Assembly: GCA_023212725.1 (NCBI GenBank)
Contig: JALBYF010000053.1
Location: 1-64,000 of the forward strand
Source of the DNA: Tranzscheliella williamsii
Taxonomy: Eukaryota; Basidiomycota; Ustilaginomycetes; Ustilaginales; Ustilaginaceae
DNA length: 64,000 nt
Direction of reading: 5' to 3'
The position numbers and the translations under genes are program-made. A model generated the notes under the pieces. The model saw only the letters and a program-made list of their open reading frames with translations, was not told the DNA's origin and searched no databases. Shown piece by piece: positions 38,438-48,532 of the stretch. How positions within the stretch are numbered: the stretch's first letter is position 1; each line of letters begins with the position of its first letter.

Positions 38438-39093
38438 AGCGCGACGAGTGTCGGCCGACGTGATGGCCTCTGTCGATGCCCTCGCGTCTACCATAGCCTT
38501 GGTTTTGCCCCTCTTTTCGTCTTCTTACCTGTCCCCTTTTTGCACGCTTTGTACGCTTTGTGTACAATCTAGTTTGTCTTCCTATTGATGTTGCCTCTCT
38601 GCCACGTGACTGAGTGCGACCTGCGGTTGCGTCAAACTGGATGGAAGGGATTTGTGATGTATAGGAAGCCGGCGAGGGTAGATATCTGCCCTAGGCCATA
38701 AGGCATGCGTAACATGAAGTACGTGGATGGATCTGCCCAGCAGACGTAGCGTATATATGAATACAAAGCGTTGGGTCTTGGCTGTTGCCTGTAAATCATA
38801 CGGGTCCTTACATGTATGCATGCGGGGTGTCCACTTACAAATCAATGGCACTGAGGCTGTAAGTAACTGAGCTGGACCTCGAACTACTCACCTGCAAAGC
38901 GAATTCATATGTATGACGCGCACAGATGGCAACTCTTAAGCAGCTCCACAAAAGGGAGACAATTACTATCACAATACAGCACACATACATTCCCTTCTAC
39001 GCCTGCATTGCTCCTCCCCACCGACCCCCACCTCTGACTGGGCTCTTTTTCTTCAAAGATCCTATCCGTGACCTTGCCTCTTGCGCATTGATC
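38438..39093. other. intergenic, no gene seen
   Basis: This is the 3' flank of the Rds1-type gene followed by a probable 5' UTR. An in-frame ATG at 38926 would add 56 residues of unlikely composition; the C/T-rich stretch at 39010-39055 looks like leader sequence. Confidence 0.5.
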
Positions 39094-40872
39094 ATGACGA
39101 CACAGCAAGCCATTCCTGCTACGGAGGAGCAGAACCGACACAAGAAGAACTCCATCGGTAGCTGGTTCTCCCGCAAGTTTAACCGGAGAGGTAGCGAAGC
39201 CGAACCAGGAGCGTTTACCAACAGCCTCAACGACGTCTATGGCAATGGTGCCGCGCCAGCCAAGAAGGCGAGCAAGACCAAGGACTCCAAGGGTAGGAGA
39301 ACGACTCCAGCAGAAGTCGGCTCCGCGTCGGCAGCCGGCGCTCCCGGTACTGCTGCTACTACCCAGCCTCCCCCGTTCGCATCAACGTTTGCATCCGAGG
39401 GGCTTGCCAACACTCTCACTGTACCCTCTCGAGACAAGAATGGGACGGGAAGGCTGACCCCGCCTCCCCAGCTCGATGGAATCCCCTCCCAGGAACCGAT
39501 GGGCGTCATCGACCTACCTCAGTCCGCCGCCGGACATTCGCCCCGCCAGCCTCTGCCTCCCACCGTGGGTGCCACCAGTCCCCTTAAGGACATTTTCGCC
39601 CGGCCACAGGCCAATACATCGGACGCTAGACTGACAGAGCCAGCAACCCCTCGCGTCAACGGCGATACGCTCTTGGATGCGGGTTCGAGCTCGGCTGACA
39701 CCGCCCTCCGCCCTGCGCCTCCCATTCCCGGCGCCACCACCCTGACTCATGTCGATCACCATGGCTTGCATGAGGCAGAGTCCGAGGACGATAGCAGTCG
39801 TGGTGGTAGGGATTCGATCGGGAACAGGACGATGGACACGGGCAAGAGCAGAGCTAGCACCAAGCCTACCACACTCATGAGCCTCGATACACGCGAGCCA
39901 ACCATTCTACCTACAACGCACATTGCCCAGGTTCGTCAAGGCGGTGACGATTTTGGCGCCTCGCATCGCCTCAGCGCCGGAGCCTCCGGTCAGCGAGAGA
40001 GAGACAGCGGCCCTGCCATCCAGTTTGCTCCTCCCAGCACCTCTCGCTCTAGCAGCGGTCAGGTCGGCGGCGCTCACGACAATGTCAACCCCTACATCAC
40101 AGTGCCTTCGCACTCTCGGCCTCATCCAATCAACAATCCCCATCCGGCTGGTATCCCTTCGGACAATGCTAGCGTGCTTACTCTGGCCTCGTCTACAGCC
40201 GCGATGAGTTTCGGTGGGGCAGCAAGCAGCCGAGGGCACCAGCATGCGCCCAGCCTAGGAGGCGCCCGAAGTATCGGTGGCAGTCTTTTAGGAGAAAGGC
40301 GCAACAGCAGCGACACCTATGCCTCTCTGAAAGCCTTACCTCCCCTCAGCCGCCGCGGGAGCGATGATTCCTCTCGCACCAGAGAGTCGGTGGCTGCCAG
40401 CGCCACCGGGCAGAATTCGCACCAAGCCATGTACGCTCCGGGTGTCTATGGCGGTGCGGGTGCCCGCTCGGACCGTGTCAGCCTGCACCGCACGCCCTCG
40501 CAAAAGACCGTGGCGACGCAAATGTCGGTGCCCCTCTCGGCTTCTGCCTCCCACTCGGCCCTCCAAGCATATGCCAAAGGTGAGCAGGGCGCCAACGGGA
40601 GCCAGTCGGATCTGCCTGCTCCTCCAGCCCAGCCCGACATTACATCGGAGGCTTTCAAGGATACCGAGGAGGCGCGCAACCAGCAGAGTACAGCAGCCCC
40701 GCTGCTCGACGCTCACGCTGATCACCTTGCCGCTACGGAACACGACCAGCAGCTCGCGGAAGCCGCCGCCAAGACGCAATCCGCTACCGAGGCTGCGAAT
40801 TCGACCGACGCGATGTTTGGCACCGAAAACGGCGCGACGCTTGATGTCCCCGGCGGCCCGCCCGTCGCCTAG
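39094..40872 (+). CDS. Ser/Ala-rich orphan protein
   Basis: I do not recognise this 592-residue protein. I chose the ATG at 39094 (MTTQQAIPATEEQNRHKKNS); an in-frame ATG at 38926 is possible. The N-terminus has a basic amphipathic stretch NSIGSWFSRKFNRRGSE (about 20-36), which could bind membrane or act as a localisation signal. The rest is low complexity and rich in Ser, Ala, Pro, Thr and Gly, with short motifs such as SLKALPPLSRRGSDD, SRTRESV and RVSLHRTPSQKTVATQMSVP that look like kinase sites. The C-terminal 70 residues are acidic, Ala-rich and probably helical. It has no membrane segment or catalytic motif. It is a single exon and convergent with the Ski2 gene, 146 bp away. Confidence 0.8.
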   Translation: MTTQQAIPATEEQNRHKKNSIGSWFSRKFNRRGSEAEPGAFTNSLNDVYGNGAAPAKKASKTKDSKGRRTTPAEVGSASAAGAPGTAATTQPPPFASTFASEGLANTLTVPSRDKNGTGRLTPPPQLDGIPSQEPMGVIDLPQSAAGHSPRQPLPPTVGATSPLKDIFARPQANTSDARLTEPATPRVNGDTLLDAGSSSADTALRPAPPIPGATTLTHVDHHGLHEAESEDDSSRGGRDSIGNRTMDTGKSRASTKPTTLMSLDTREPTILPTTHIAQVRQGGDDFGASHRLSAGASGQRERDSGPAIQFAPPSTSRSSSGQVGGAHDNVNPYITVPSHSRPHPINNPHPAGIPSDNASVLTLASSTAAMSFGGAASSRGHQHAPSLGGARSIGGSLLGERRNSSDTYASLKALPPLSRRGSDDSSRTRESVAASATGQNSHQAMYAPGVYGGAGARSDRVSLHRTPSQKTVATQMSVPLSASASHSALQAYAKGEQGANGSQSDLPAPPAQPDITSEAFKDTEEARNQQSTAAPLLDAHADHLAATEHDQQLAEAAAKTQSATEAANSTDAMFGTENGATLDVPGGPPVA

Positions 40873-41018
40873 CTCCACCATCCCACCTGCATCTGACTGT
40901 CGCCTCTTGCTTTCAATCCAGCATCATGTATTTCTTCCATTGCTTTTTGGCCCGTGTTGCTAGCCTCAAGGGGTGGAGGAGGACGGGGTCTATGTAGTGG
41001 GAGATGCGGTGGAGAGGG

Positions 41019-44000
41019 CTAGAAGTACAAGCTGGCGGCAAAGACAATGTCTCTGCGGATCAGGGTTTGGCAGTGCTGGATCTTTTCGGCGAGGTCTCTG
41101 TCGCCGATGACGCGGGCGGCGTCTCTGATTTCGCGGCAGGTTTCGTCGAGGCGGGTGATGACGCGGACAATGGAGCCCTCCTGGATGTCGGTCATGCTGG
41201 CGATGGTGGCGAAGTCGGTGCCGCGGGCCCACTCGTAGACGACGCGGACGAGCGCGATGCGGCTCGCGGCGGAAAAGTCCTCGGCCGCCAGCTGGTTCTG
41301 CAGCTGGACGGCGGCGACGCGGTCGGCGATCTCGAGGATCTTGTCGTAGCCGCTCCGCAGCGCACCGTCGAGCTCGGGCACCTCGTCCGTCTTCTCCTGC
41401 GTGAGAAAGATAGAGAGGAGCGCAACCAGCTCCTCGGCCTCGTAGTCCACCAGCACGTTCTCCAGGATCAGCTCGGTGAGCACCAGCTCGTTGGACGAGT
41501 TGATCTCGCACGCCACGCGGCCCTTGAGCAGCACCGACTCGGTGATCGGGTCGACGTAGCGCAGTGTCTTGAGCACGCTCAGGCGCTGTTCAAAGTCGGG
41601 CAGCAGCTCGAGGTTCTCGTCGGACTGGAGGCGCAAAACGTGTTCCAGCTCGCGGCCAATCTCCTTGTATGCGGCGACCAGGGCGTAGTTGTGGGCAAAG
41701 TGCGGGTCGGTGCGCAAGGCGGTGTGCTGGGCAAGCTTGTGGACGTAGCCGTCGCGGCTCCGGAGCGCCTCTTGGAAGTCGAGCCGGCGGAGCTTTGACC
41801 AGTCTACTTGCTTCAGTGCGTCGGGCGCGGCGGCGAACGCGGCGCGCACGGGCACAAGCGCCTCCAGCGCGCGGTTCATGGCGCTGATCCGGTGAGCCAT
41901 GACCAGCGGCACGTCCAGCTTCACCGTCTGGTCCGTCACCAGCACAATGCTCGACAGCGCCACCTCCCGCAGCTCGTACACCACATCCGTCCCCTCCTCC
42001 ACCGGCAGGCGCGGCGGCCACACCGGTGCAACCCGCCCCGACACCCCACCCGCCGCCGGCGCGTCCAGCTCCCCGCGCTTGCGTGCCGGCGTCACCGCCG
42101 CCAGCACCAGAAACTCCAGCGCCGACACCTGCCGCACAATCACCGCCACGTCAAACTCGAAATGCGTATCCCGCAGCAACACCACTCGGCCGCCACCAAA
42201 GAGCTTGGCGCCCTGCTGGTGACCCAAGGCCAGCTCGTGGATCGACCGATTCGAAGAATCGACCGCCGAGCACAGATCGTAAAACGTGCCCAGCTGTTCG
42301 TCCAGCTCCGCCGGCGACGGCCTCGGCGCCTTGCTGAGCTTCTTCTCCAGCTCTAGCGCTTTCTTTTGTTGCTCGGGAAGCATCTTCTGTGCAGCATTCT
42401 CGGAAAAGGAACGCTTGATCATCTCTTCCACCTTGAGCGCCTCGACACGGAGCAAGTTGAGGATCATGTTGTAGGTCAGCCGGAACTGCGACTGAAGCTT
42501 GCTCGGCTGGCCCAGCAGCATCTTGTGTAGCACCGCCGTCTCCGGCAGCTGCTCTGCCGCATTGATAATCACCACACCTGTAGCATCCAGTCCACGTCGG
42601 CCTGCGCGACCGGACATCTGCGTGTACTCGCCCGCCAGCAGCTCTCGGAAGCCATGGCCGTCGTGCTTGCGGATGCTGGAGAAGACCACCGACCGGGCCG
42701 GCATGTTGACGCCCATCGCAAACGTCTCGGTGGCAAACAACACTTTGACCAGGCCGCGCTGGAAAAGAATTTCCACAATCTCTTTTACAATGGGCAGCAA
42801 TCCACCATGATGAACGCCGATACCACGCCCCAGCAAGTCCCGCATACGTTTGATCTGGGGCAGCTCCTTGTCGGTCCCCTTGAGCCGCGTCAGCGATTTC
42901 TCAATGAGAATGTGGACTTCGGACCGGTCTTTGGCCGTATTCAGATCGGTGTTGGGCATGCTGGCGGCATACTCCTCGCATCGCTTTTTCGAAAAGACAA
43001 AGACGACACAGGGGAGGAGATCCTTCTTGCGCAGGTTGCCAACCAGGTGGATCCAGAGATTCTTGTCCAAGCCGGTCCGTACCGTAGTGGTGCCCATGGT
43101 CCCGCCGCCACGACCCCTGCCAGCGGCACCCCGTGCGGGCGTCATGCTGCCGCGGGCGCCTCGGGAGTTGGAGCCGGAGGCGCCCCCTCCTCGGCCCCCT
43201 CTGGCGGGGACCCCGGCGGCTGCATTGGCCTCGCGCTCCTTTTCTTGCTTTCGCTTGAGCGCTTCACCGGCTTCCTTGATGCCGCTGCCGAGGAACTGCG
43301 ACTTGGCGTCCACGATCTTGAACATTTCTTTGCCTGCGTAGAGAAAGTGCTCAAGGGGAACCGGACGTTTCGGCGTGCTGATCACGTAGATGTCCTTCTT
43401 CTTGGTCCGGCCGACCCAGTCGGCAAACTCTTTCGTATTGGGTACGGTCGCCGACAGCAGGATGAGGTTAATGTGTTGCGGACAAAGGATAATGACCTCC
43501 TCCCACACCACGCCCCTCTCCTGGTCGTTGACGTAATGGACCTCATCAAAGATGACAAACTCGACGTCGCGGATCAGGTCTGCACCTCGATACAGCATGC
43601 TCCGGAGAATCTCGGTGGTCATGATAAGGCAGGGTGCTTCTGGGTTGATCTGGACGTCGCCGGTAAGGATGCCGACATTGGACGCTCCAAAGGTCTGCTT
43701 AAAGTCGCGATACTTCTGGTTGGATAACGCCTTGATGGGGGAAGTGTAGATGCAGCGTGTCATGTGCTTCTGGGCGAGGGCGATGGCGTACTCTGCGACG
43801 ACCGTTTTACCAGCACTCGTATGCGCAGCGACAAAGACCGAATCGCCCTGCTCGAGGTGGTACACTGCCTCCTTCTGAAAGGTGTCAAGCTCGAACGGAA
43901 AGGAATGGGCCATCTGTGGTACAAGGTCATGAAAGTTGGTCAGAGCCTGGTTGACGTCCACGACATGGGCCCAGTCTCTCTTAGCATCGATCCTTGCGGT

Positions 44001-44834
44001 GCGCTTCGGAAGGAGCGGCTGTGGCCGTTCTATGGGTAGCAGCTCATCGAGCTCGGCGTCTTGAGCGTTGGACGGGGCGGCACTGCCTTTCTTGTCGCCG
44101 TGACGGTGCGACGAGGAGGAGGAGAGGTCTTCCCTCGGACGGTAGACGGGGATGGGGGTCAGCCCGAGTCCGACGTCGTCCGACTTTGCGGCGGCTTGGG
44201 CATACACGTCATCTTCGGCCTCCTCGTCTTGTTCAGCGTCAGGGTCCACAAAGCCTCGGCTGAGGCCCGGCGCTACGGTTCGAAGCCCTCTGCCTGACGA
44301 GAGCGTCTCTTCCATCTCAGACACTTCGGCGCGGATGACCTCACTGAGGGCTTCCGGGTCGGCATCGTTGCTGCCGGTATCCTTCATCACTTCGGTTTCG
44401 AGCCCTCCTGGAGCGAAGGGCACGTAGGCGGACTTGCCGCGAACGAAATTGGTAGCAGAGGCAGGCCTACGCGCTAGCGAGGCAGACGACTTGGAGTCGA
44501 GCAACGGTGCAGCGGTCTGAGACACCTCGCGGTAGGAGACGATGCGGCCCTCCAAGCCTGCGCGGACGAACTCGAGCGAGTGGAGCGACGTGCTTGGCTC
44601 TGCCCATAGCATGTGGTCAAGCTTGGGCTTCCTGCTCCAGTGCGTCTGGGACAACGTCAGCTCGTGGGGCGATAGCACTGGCGACGGCGTGAGAAAGTCA
44701 TCCACCAGTTGGCTGATGACGGCGTCGGGTGTTGGGGCAGGCGTTTCCGGAGGAACAGCTCCTTGTGCTTTACGCAGTCGATCCACAGCATGGTTGTAGG
44801 CGCCGACCGCGCCGACTTTGCCATCTATCGCCAT
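41019..44834 (-). CDS. SKI2: Ski2 RNA helicase of the cytosolic exosome
   Basis: This 1271-residue DExH-box helicase is the motor of the Ski complex, which feeds mRNA to the cytosolic exosome for 3'-5' decay. I start at the ATG at 44834; the ORF extends 36 nt further only from a TTG, and CTAG just upstream leaves a small 5' exon possible. The N-terminus has the Ski2-type LEFVRAGLEGRIVSYREV and GKSAYVPFAPGGLE motifs. The helicase core has AHTSAGKT (motif I, about 333-340), TSPIKALSNQKYRDF, DEVH (about 430), LSATVPN, and SGRAGRRGLD (motif VI, about 740). The C-terminal DSHCT domain (about 1090-1271) ends in REIRDAARVIGDRDLAEKI. Length is close to yeast Ski2. A Gly/Arg-rich stretch with RGG repeats (about 540-582) interrupts the segment between the RecA domains. 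Confidence 0.95.
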   Translation of the reverse strand: MAIDGKVGAVGAYNHAVDRLRKAQGAVPPETPAPTPDAVISQLVDDFLTPSPVLSPHELTLSQTHWSRKPKLDHMLWAEPSTSLHSLEFVRAGLEGRIVSYREVSQTAAPLLDSKSSASLARRPASATNFVRGKSAYVPFAPGGLETEVMKDTGSNDADPEALSEVIRAEVSEMEETLSSGRGLRTVAPGLSRGFVDPDAEQDEEAEDDVYAQAAAKSDDVGLGLTPIPVYRPREDLSSSSSHRHGDKKGSAAPSNAQDAELDELLPIERPQPLLPKRTARIDAKRDWAHVVDVNQALTNFHDLVPQMAHSFPFELDTFQKEAVYHLEQGDSVFVAAHTSAGKTVVAEYAIALAQKHMTRCIYTSPIKALSNQKYRDFKQTFGASNVGILTGDVQINPEAPCLIMTTEILRSMLYRGADLIRDVEFVIFDEVHYVNDQERGVVWEEVIILCPQHINLILLSATVPNTKEFADWVGRTKKKDIYVISTPKRPVPLEHFLYAGKEMFKIVDAKSQFLGSGIKEAGEALKRKQEKEREANAAAGVPARGGRGGGASGSNSRGARGSMTPARGAAGRGRGGGTMGTTTVRTGLDKNLWIHLVGNLRKKDLLPCVVFVFSKKRCEEYAASMPNTDLNTAKDRSEVHILIEKSLTRLKGTDKELPQIKRMRDLLGRGIGVHHGGLLPIVKEIVEILFQRGLVKVLFATETFAMGVNMPARSVVFSSIRKHDGHGFRELLAGEYTQMSGRAGRRGLDATGVVIINAAEQLPETAVLHKMLLGQPSKLQSQFRLTYNMILNLLRVEALKVEEMIKRSFSENAAQKMLPEQQKKALELEKKLSKAPRPSPAELDEQLGTFYDLCSAVDSSNRSIHELALGHQQGAKLFGGGRVVLLRDTHFEFDVAVIVRQVSALEFLVLAAVTPARKRGELDAPAAGGVSGRVAPVWPPRLPVEEGTDVVYELREVALSSIVLVTDQTVKLDVPLVMAHRISAMNRALEALVPVRAAFAAAPDALKQVDWSKLRRLDFQEALRSRDGYVHKLAQHTALRTDPHFAHNYALVAAYKEIGRELEHVLRLQSDENLELLPDFEQRLSVLKTLRYVDPITESVLLKGRVACEINSSNELVLTELILENVLVDYEAEELVALLSIFLTQEKTDEVPELDGALRSGYDKILEIADRVAAVQLQNQLAAEDFSAASRIALVRVVYEWARGTDFATIASMTDIQEGSIVRVITRLDETCREIRDAARVIGDRDLAEKIQHCQTLIRRDIVFAASLYF

Positions 44835-44937
44835 CTCAGCGGGACCTAGACAAGACTGCGTGGAGAGCAAACGGCCTGGGGCCTGAAAGTCGTGGCCAAG
44901 AGAACCACCACTACCGAAGTGAAGGTAGGGTCACAAG

Positions 44938-44977
44938 TGTGAGTGGGAGTGGGAGTGGGAGTGTGAGTAGTGCGAGT
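44938..44977. repeat. GTGAGTGGGAGTGGGAGTG microsatellite
   Basis: Hexamer repeats of the GTGGGA type lie in the short promoter region between the divergent Ski2 and DUF952 genes. Confidence 0.8.
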
Positions 44978-45125
44978 GGAGGCTGCGGAAGATTCGATCA
45001 CAATCTCTGTTAGAGTTTGGAATGGTTGGATACCACCGGCTAAAAGGCTGAACGGCGCTCTCTCTTTCAGCTTTGGCACGTCACAATAGACTTCTACTGA
45101 CTTGATCGACCTTGCAGCCTAGACG

Positions 45126-45740
45126 ATGAGGGATCCTACGACCTGCACGGTGCTGTACAAGATCCTTACTCCTTCGGAGAAGGAGAGCTTGCCAGCCACG
45201 GGATGGACCGGCACGGCGCTGGACGTGAGTATGCTATGGAGTGCCGTCGGCGCATCGCCGGGCGCGATGCGAGCATAGCCGGCCGCTGAGATCTGACACT
45301 AGTCTGCCCTACCATCGTGCGCGCCCGCTGCGCCGCGACACAGAAGAAGGACGGCTTCATGCACCTCTCCTCTGCAGACCAGCTGCCCGGGACGCTGGAG
45401 CGCTTCTTCGGCTCGGCAAGCGGGTGCGGTGACACGCTCTACCTCTACGCCTTCAGGCGAGCGAGCGTCGACAGGGAGCGCACCAGCCCGATCAAGCTGC
45501 AGTTCGATCCTGCCATCGGCACCGTGTTCGGCCACATTTACGGTGTAAGTCGCCCGACGGCTGCTCAGCCTCCACTCCTCTGCCCACGCCGGCCAGCAAC
45601 ATATGCTAACTTGCCGCTCCCACCACTCTGCCGTTACCCTTTCACAGGCCATCGACCCCAAGGACGACTTCGAAGGGCCCATCGAGGTCCACCGCACCGG
45701 CCCTAGCGCGACGTTTGAACTGCCGAGCCTGGAGTATTGA
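45126..45740 (+). CDS. DUF952 family protein
   Basis: Three exons (45126-45224, 45344-45544, 45648-45740) give 130 residues. Both introns (119 and 103 nt) are phase 0 with GTGAGT and GTAAGT donors; a CTAAC branch site lies at 45606. The joins read GTALD-KKDGFMHLSS and HIYG-AIDPKDD. The sequence follows the DUF952 pattern: TVLYKILTPSEKE near the N-terminus, DGFMHLSSADQLPGTLERFF in the middle, DTLYLYAF, then FGHIYGAI. The domain is common in bacteria and has an ADP-ribosyltransferase-like fold in some classifications, but no activity is established. It is divergent from Ski2 (291 bp) and convergent with the Mit_KHE1 gene. Confidence 0.92.
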
Positions 45741-45845
45741 GACACCTGCCAGCGAAAACCTGGGTACTCCAGACGACGCTTGAAGCGACTGTGATCAATG
45801 AAATGTGCTGAAGGCGTCTCTATTACCAGCTAGTATGTGCAGTCG

Positions 45846-46989
45846 TTACTTTTCTTTTGGGGGCTCGGATTGCGTCGGTTCCACATCAGCCTCCAGTTCG
45901 TCGAGCTTGTTTTCTGCTGTGACTCTGTCGATCTGCAGTCGAGCTCGGCGCAAGTCGGCCCTCACCCATTCGGGGAAGTCCATCTTGTCCATCAGCATGG
46001 CGATCTGATGTGGGAGCAGGAGCATCCTCGGATCGACCTCTGGCGGCGGCTTCGAGGTATTTGGCTCCGGCGTGGCTTCAGGATCTAATGGCGGTGCAGG
46101 CTGCTGAAATATTGCGTCGAGCTCTTTGCTCTCCGTTGGCTGCACCCGGTCTTGCGCTATTAGGCCCGAAAGATATTGTGAAGCTTTGTAGGCTGTGGAC
46201 GACCGGTCAAATAAGTTCACGTGGTCAGCCCTTGTGGCATGGCACACGGCCCCTATCGGCAGTACCACTCACCTTTCCAGTGGCTCCATGCCCTGTATAC
46301 AAGGTAGAAAAAGGGTAAATTCGGGACGACAGCTGTGGCGAGGATGAAAGATGGAGAGTCAGTCGCGTTTCCAAGTCGCTCGACTAGCGGAGAAGCTGCT
46401 CGAAGGGTAAGGGACTTCTCGGCGTGTACTTACGAACGAGCGCGAAGGGGATGGTGATGGGCATGCCCGCCACACAGTACCAGAATCTTCGATAATGATG
46501 CGGGGTTCTGTGGTCGGTCAACTTCTTCAGGCTTTGCATTAGCGGTGCTGGCTGGAGGAGCGAGGCAGGGTAGAGCAGGGGAATGTGATCCAACCGGGGG
46601 ATGCCCTGGTCATCGTTCGGCTTTGTCTCTTCTGCCCTGCCACGGATCAGGCTGGGCCCCAGGGCCGGGTCGATGCCCTTGAGTGCCCATTCCTGATACT
46701 CGATCCTATCCATCAGCTTTTCGCCGGTCACGTAGGTGCGCCTCTTCCAGTCGAGCGTGCTGCTCTGGTCGGTGCGGCCGAGATCCACCCAGAAGGCGGA
46801 AGCTCTATTCAAGAGACGCTTCGACAGCGGCAGCTGCGATGGGTTGCCACCTTGTTGCTTCTTGACCGCATCCGCTGCGGCTGCCGCCAACGCCTGTTCG
46901 GAGGCCCTCGAAGCGGTTTGAGCGACAAAGGTGGTGATCGGATGCGACGTCGGGCGCGCTCGAGCCAAAGGCACTGCTACGAGCCTCAT
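45846..46989 (-). CDS. mitochondrial K+/H+ exchange-related protein (Mit_KHE1)
   Basis: Three exons (46434-46989, 46273-46332, 45846-46192) give 320 residues. The introns are 101 and 80 nt, and the joins read FALV-PVVPNLPFFYLVYR and SHWK-AYKASQYLSG. The start at 46989 (MRLVAVPLARAR) fits the family, whose members begin with RLFALPL-like sequence; the ORF is open further 5' to an ATG at 47151. Family features are LDWKRRTYVTGEKLMDRIEY, the YPASLLQP stretch, HHYRRFWYCVAGMPITIPFA (a hydrophobic segment), and VPNLPFFYLVYRAWSHWK. The tail is acidic. Members of this family are inner-membrane proteins implicated in mitochondrial potassium/proton exchange in yeast (YDL183C type); that role is inferred from family knowledge only. 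Confidence 0.92.
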
Positions 46990-48532
46990 CGTCGTAGCAA
47001 AGAGTGTCGCCGGAACGATGTCTGTTCTTGCGGTTTGGTCAGTGACGATAGGCAATGAAGCAGGTGTGGAAGAAGGCAGGCAGGAGCAATTATCATCAGC
47101 AGCGAGTATGGGAAGATGCAAGTTGAAATTACACGTGCAGAACGGCGTCATTGCCTAATCGCCTTTATCACTCACCTCAACTTCACCCAGACTGGATATT
47201 CATGATTGATATGGAATCACAATCAACGGCAAAGGTACCTCGCCCTACGCTATAAGACAGTTATGGGGTAAGGATCTGGCCGAGATAGGGGCAGGTGCTA
47301 CGTAGTTTATACTACGGCGCCCAGGAAAAGACCTGAGACCCGGTGGACAACCGTAACAAAGGGTGTTGTGTGCATGCTCAGTGTGGTGGGTGACCTGAGT
47401 CTGGTGAATGACTGTGACAACAAAGAGGCAAGACCTGACACCTGTAATGGTGGTTATTCCGTAGGGCGATGTGAGCCCTAGGACCACCGTGTGAGTCGCC
47501 CGTTCAGGGACTCAATGGCGGTGACGACAGAGAGTGACGCACTACGGGTGGCGACCCTTTACCCTGTAGTGCGACGACAATTGATATCGCTGTAGCGAGA
47601 GACGCTACAGCGCTGGGGCGATTGGTGTCAGCGTAACTAGGCGCGCGTGTTGTGCACCCGCCTATCAGTACTCAGCGTACCGGAGTATAGTTCGTAGGAC
47701 CCTACGAACTATACCGAGAGGTAGAGATATGTTTTAGTTTAACTAGACTGGATGAGGAACCAGTCCTCCTCCAGTCTCGAAAGCGCTGCCTATATACATA
47801 GTCTCTCTTCCACCCGAACAGTGGGTAGACCCGCTAGCACCATGTCCGCTGGTGGGAACTGTTTATGCACCTGTACTTTTTATATGAAGGCCACGGCAGC
47901 GCCATGACGGCTGCCCCTTGAGCTATACCGGCCCAAGGTTCCCCAAACCCGTAACAACACCATCTGCAGATGAGGGGCATATGAAGCTGGTGAGGGGAGG
48001 GTGTACAGAGGTCATCGGCAGAAGAAAATGTCAGGGGGCCAGCAGGATGAAGGCAGGTGGGGATGGTCTAGAATCATGCTACACCTTAAAATGGTTCCTA
48101 CTACTGGCCTAGCTTCATCACATGCCACACATCCAGTGACCTGACTGCCTGTCTGTATATCAACACATCAGTCACAATGAATGCAATGCCATCGACTTAG
48201 AGACCACAGAAAAGAGAGAGAGAGGTATGGCATCTGTATAAGAAGAGCTAGCTGATTTGCTTTCACCCCTTGTGATTTACATTTGGAGCGGCAAGAGGCT
48301 CGTCACGTGTCGGTTCCGCTCGCGTCGCGGTGTTGCTCTTGGCCGCAGAATCTGACAGAGGCGGAGGGCGAGGCCGCTTGACCTCTACTACTCCGGCTTA
48401 GTTATGAACGTCGACTACCATCCGTTTCTCTCGCTCTCTAGTGTATCTGCTGGATGCTCGTCGTAGCTTGCGCTGTGATACGCTTACCATCCGCACGCCC
48501 GTGCCTGGACTCTGGCGCTTAGCATCGACAGC
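46990..48532. other. gene-free stretch, possible retroelement remnant
   Basis: No ORF with a domain is present. At 47539-47714 three hairpins cluster (separate entry). TATATACATAG (about 47791), a CT-rich stretch, and a purine-rich GGTGAGGGGAGGG directly before TGTACAGAGG (about 47990-48010) recall the parts of an LTR element, but I cannot define boundaries. The region before 48530 is the borealin promoter. Confidence 0.4.
47539..47714. repeat. cluster of three hairpins
   Basis: (1) GCACTACGGG (47539-47548) pairs with CCTGTAGTGC (47563-47572) with one mismatch. (2) CGCTGTAGCG (47588-47597) pairs perfectly with CGCTACAGCG (47603-47612) around AGAGA. (3) GTATAGTTCGTAGG (47685-47698) pairs perfectly with CCTACGAACTATAC (47701-47714) around AC. 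Confidence 0.85.

Noticed and set aside
37205..38494. 429-codon ORF antisense to the Rds1-type gene
   Set aside because: Same cause: optimal codons on the sense strand leave the complementary frame open. The sense protein has a signal peptide and a clear family.
38926..39093. N-terminal extension of the Ser/Ala-rich orphan to the ATG at 38926
   Set aside because: The extra 56 residues are encoded by C/T-rich leader-like DNA and do not match the rest of the protein.
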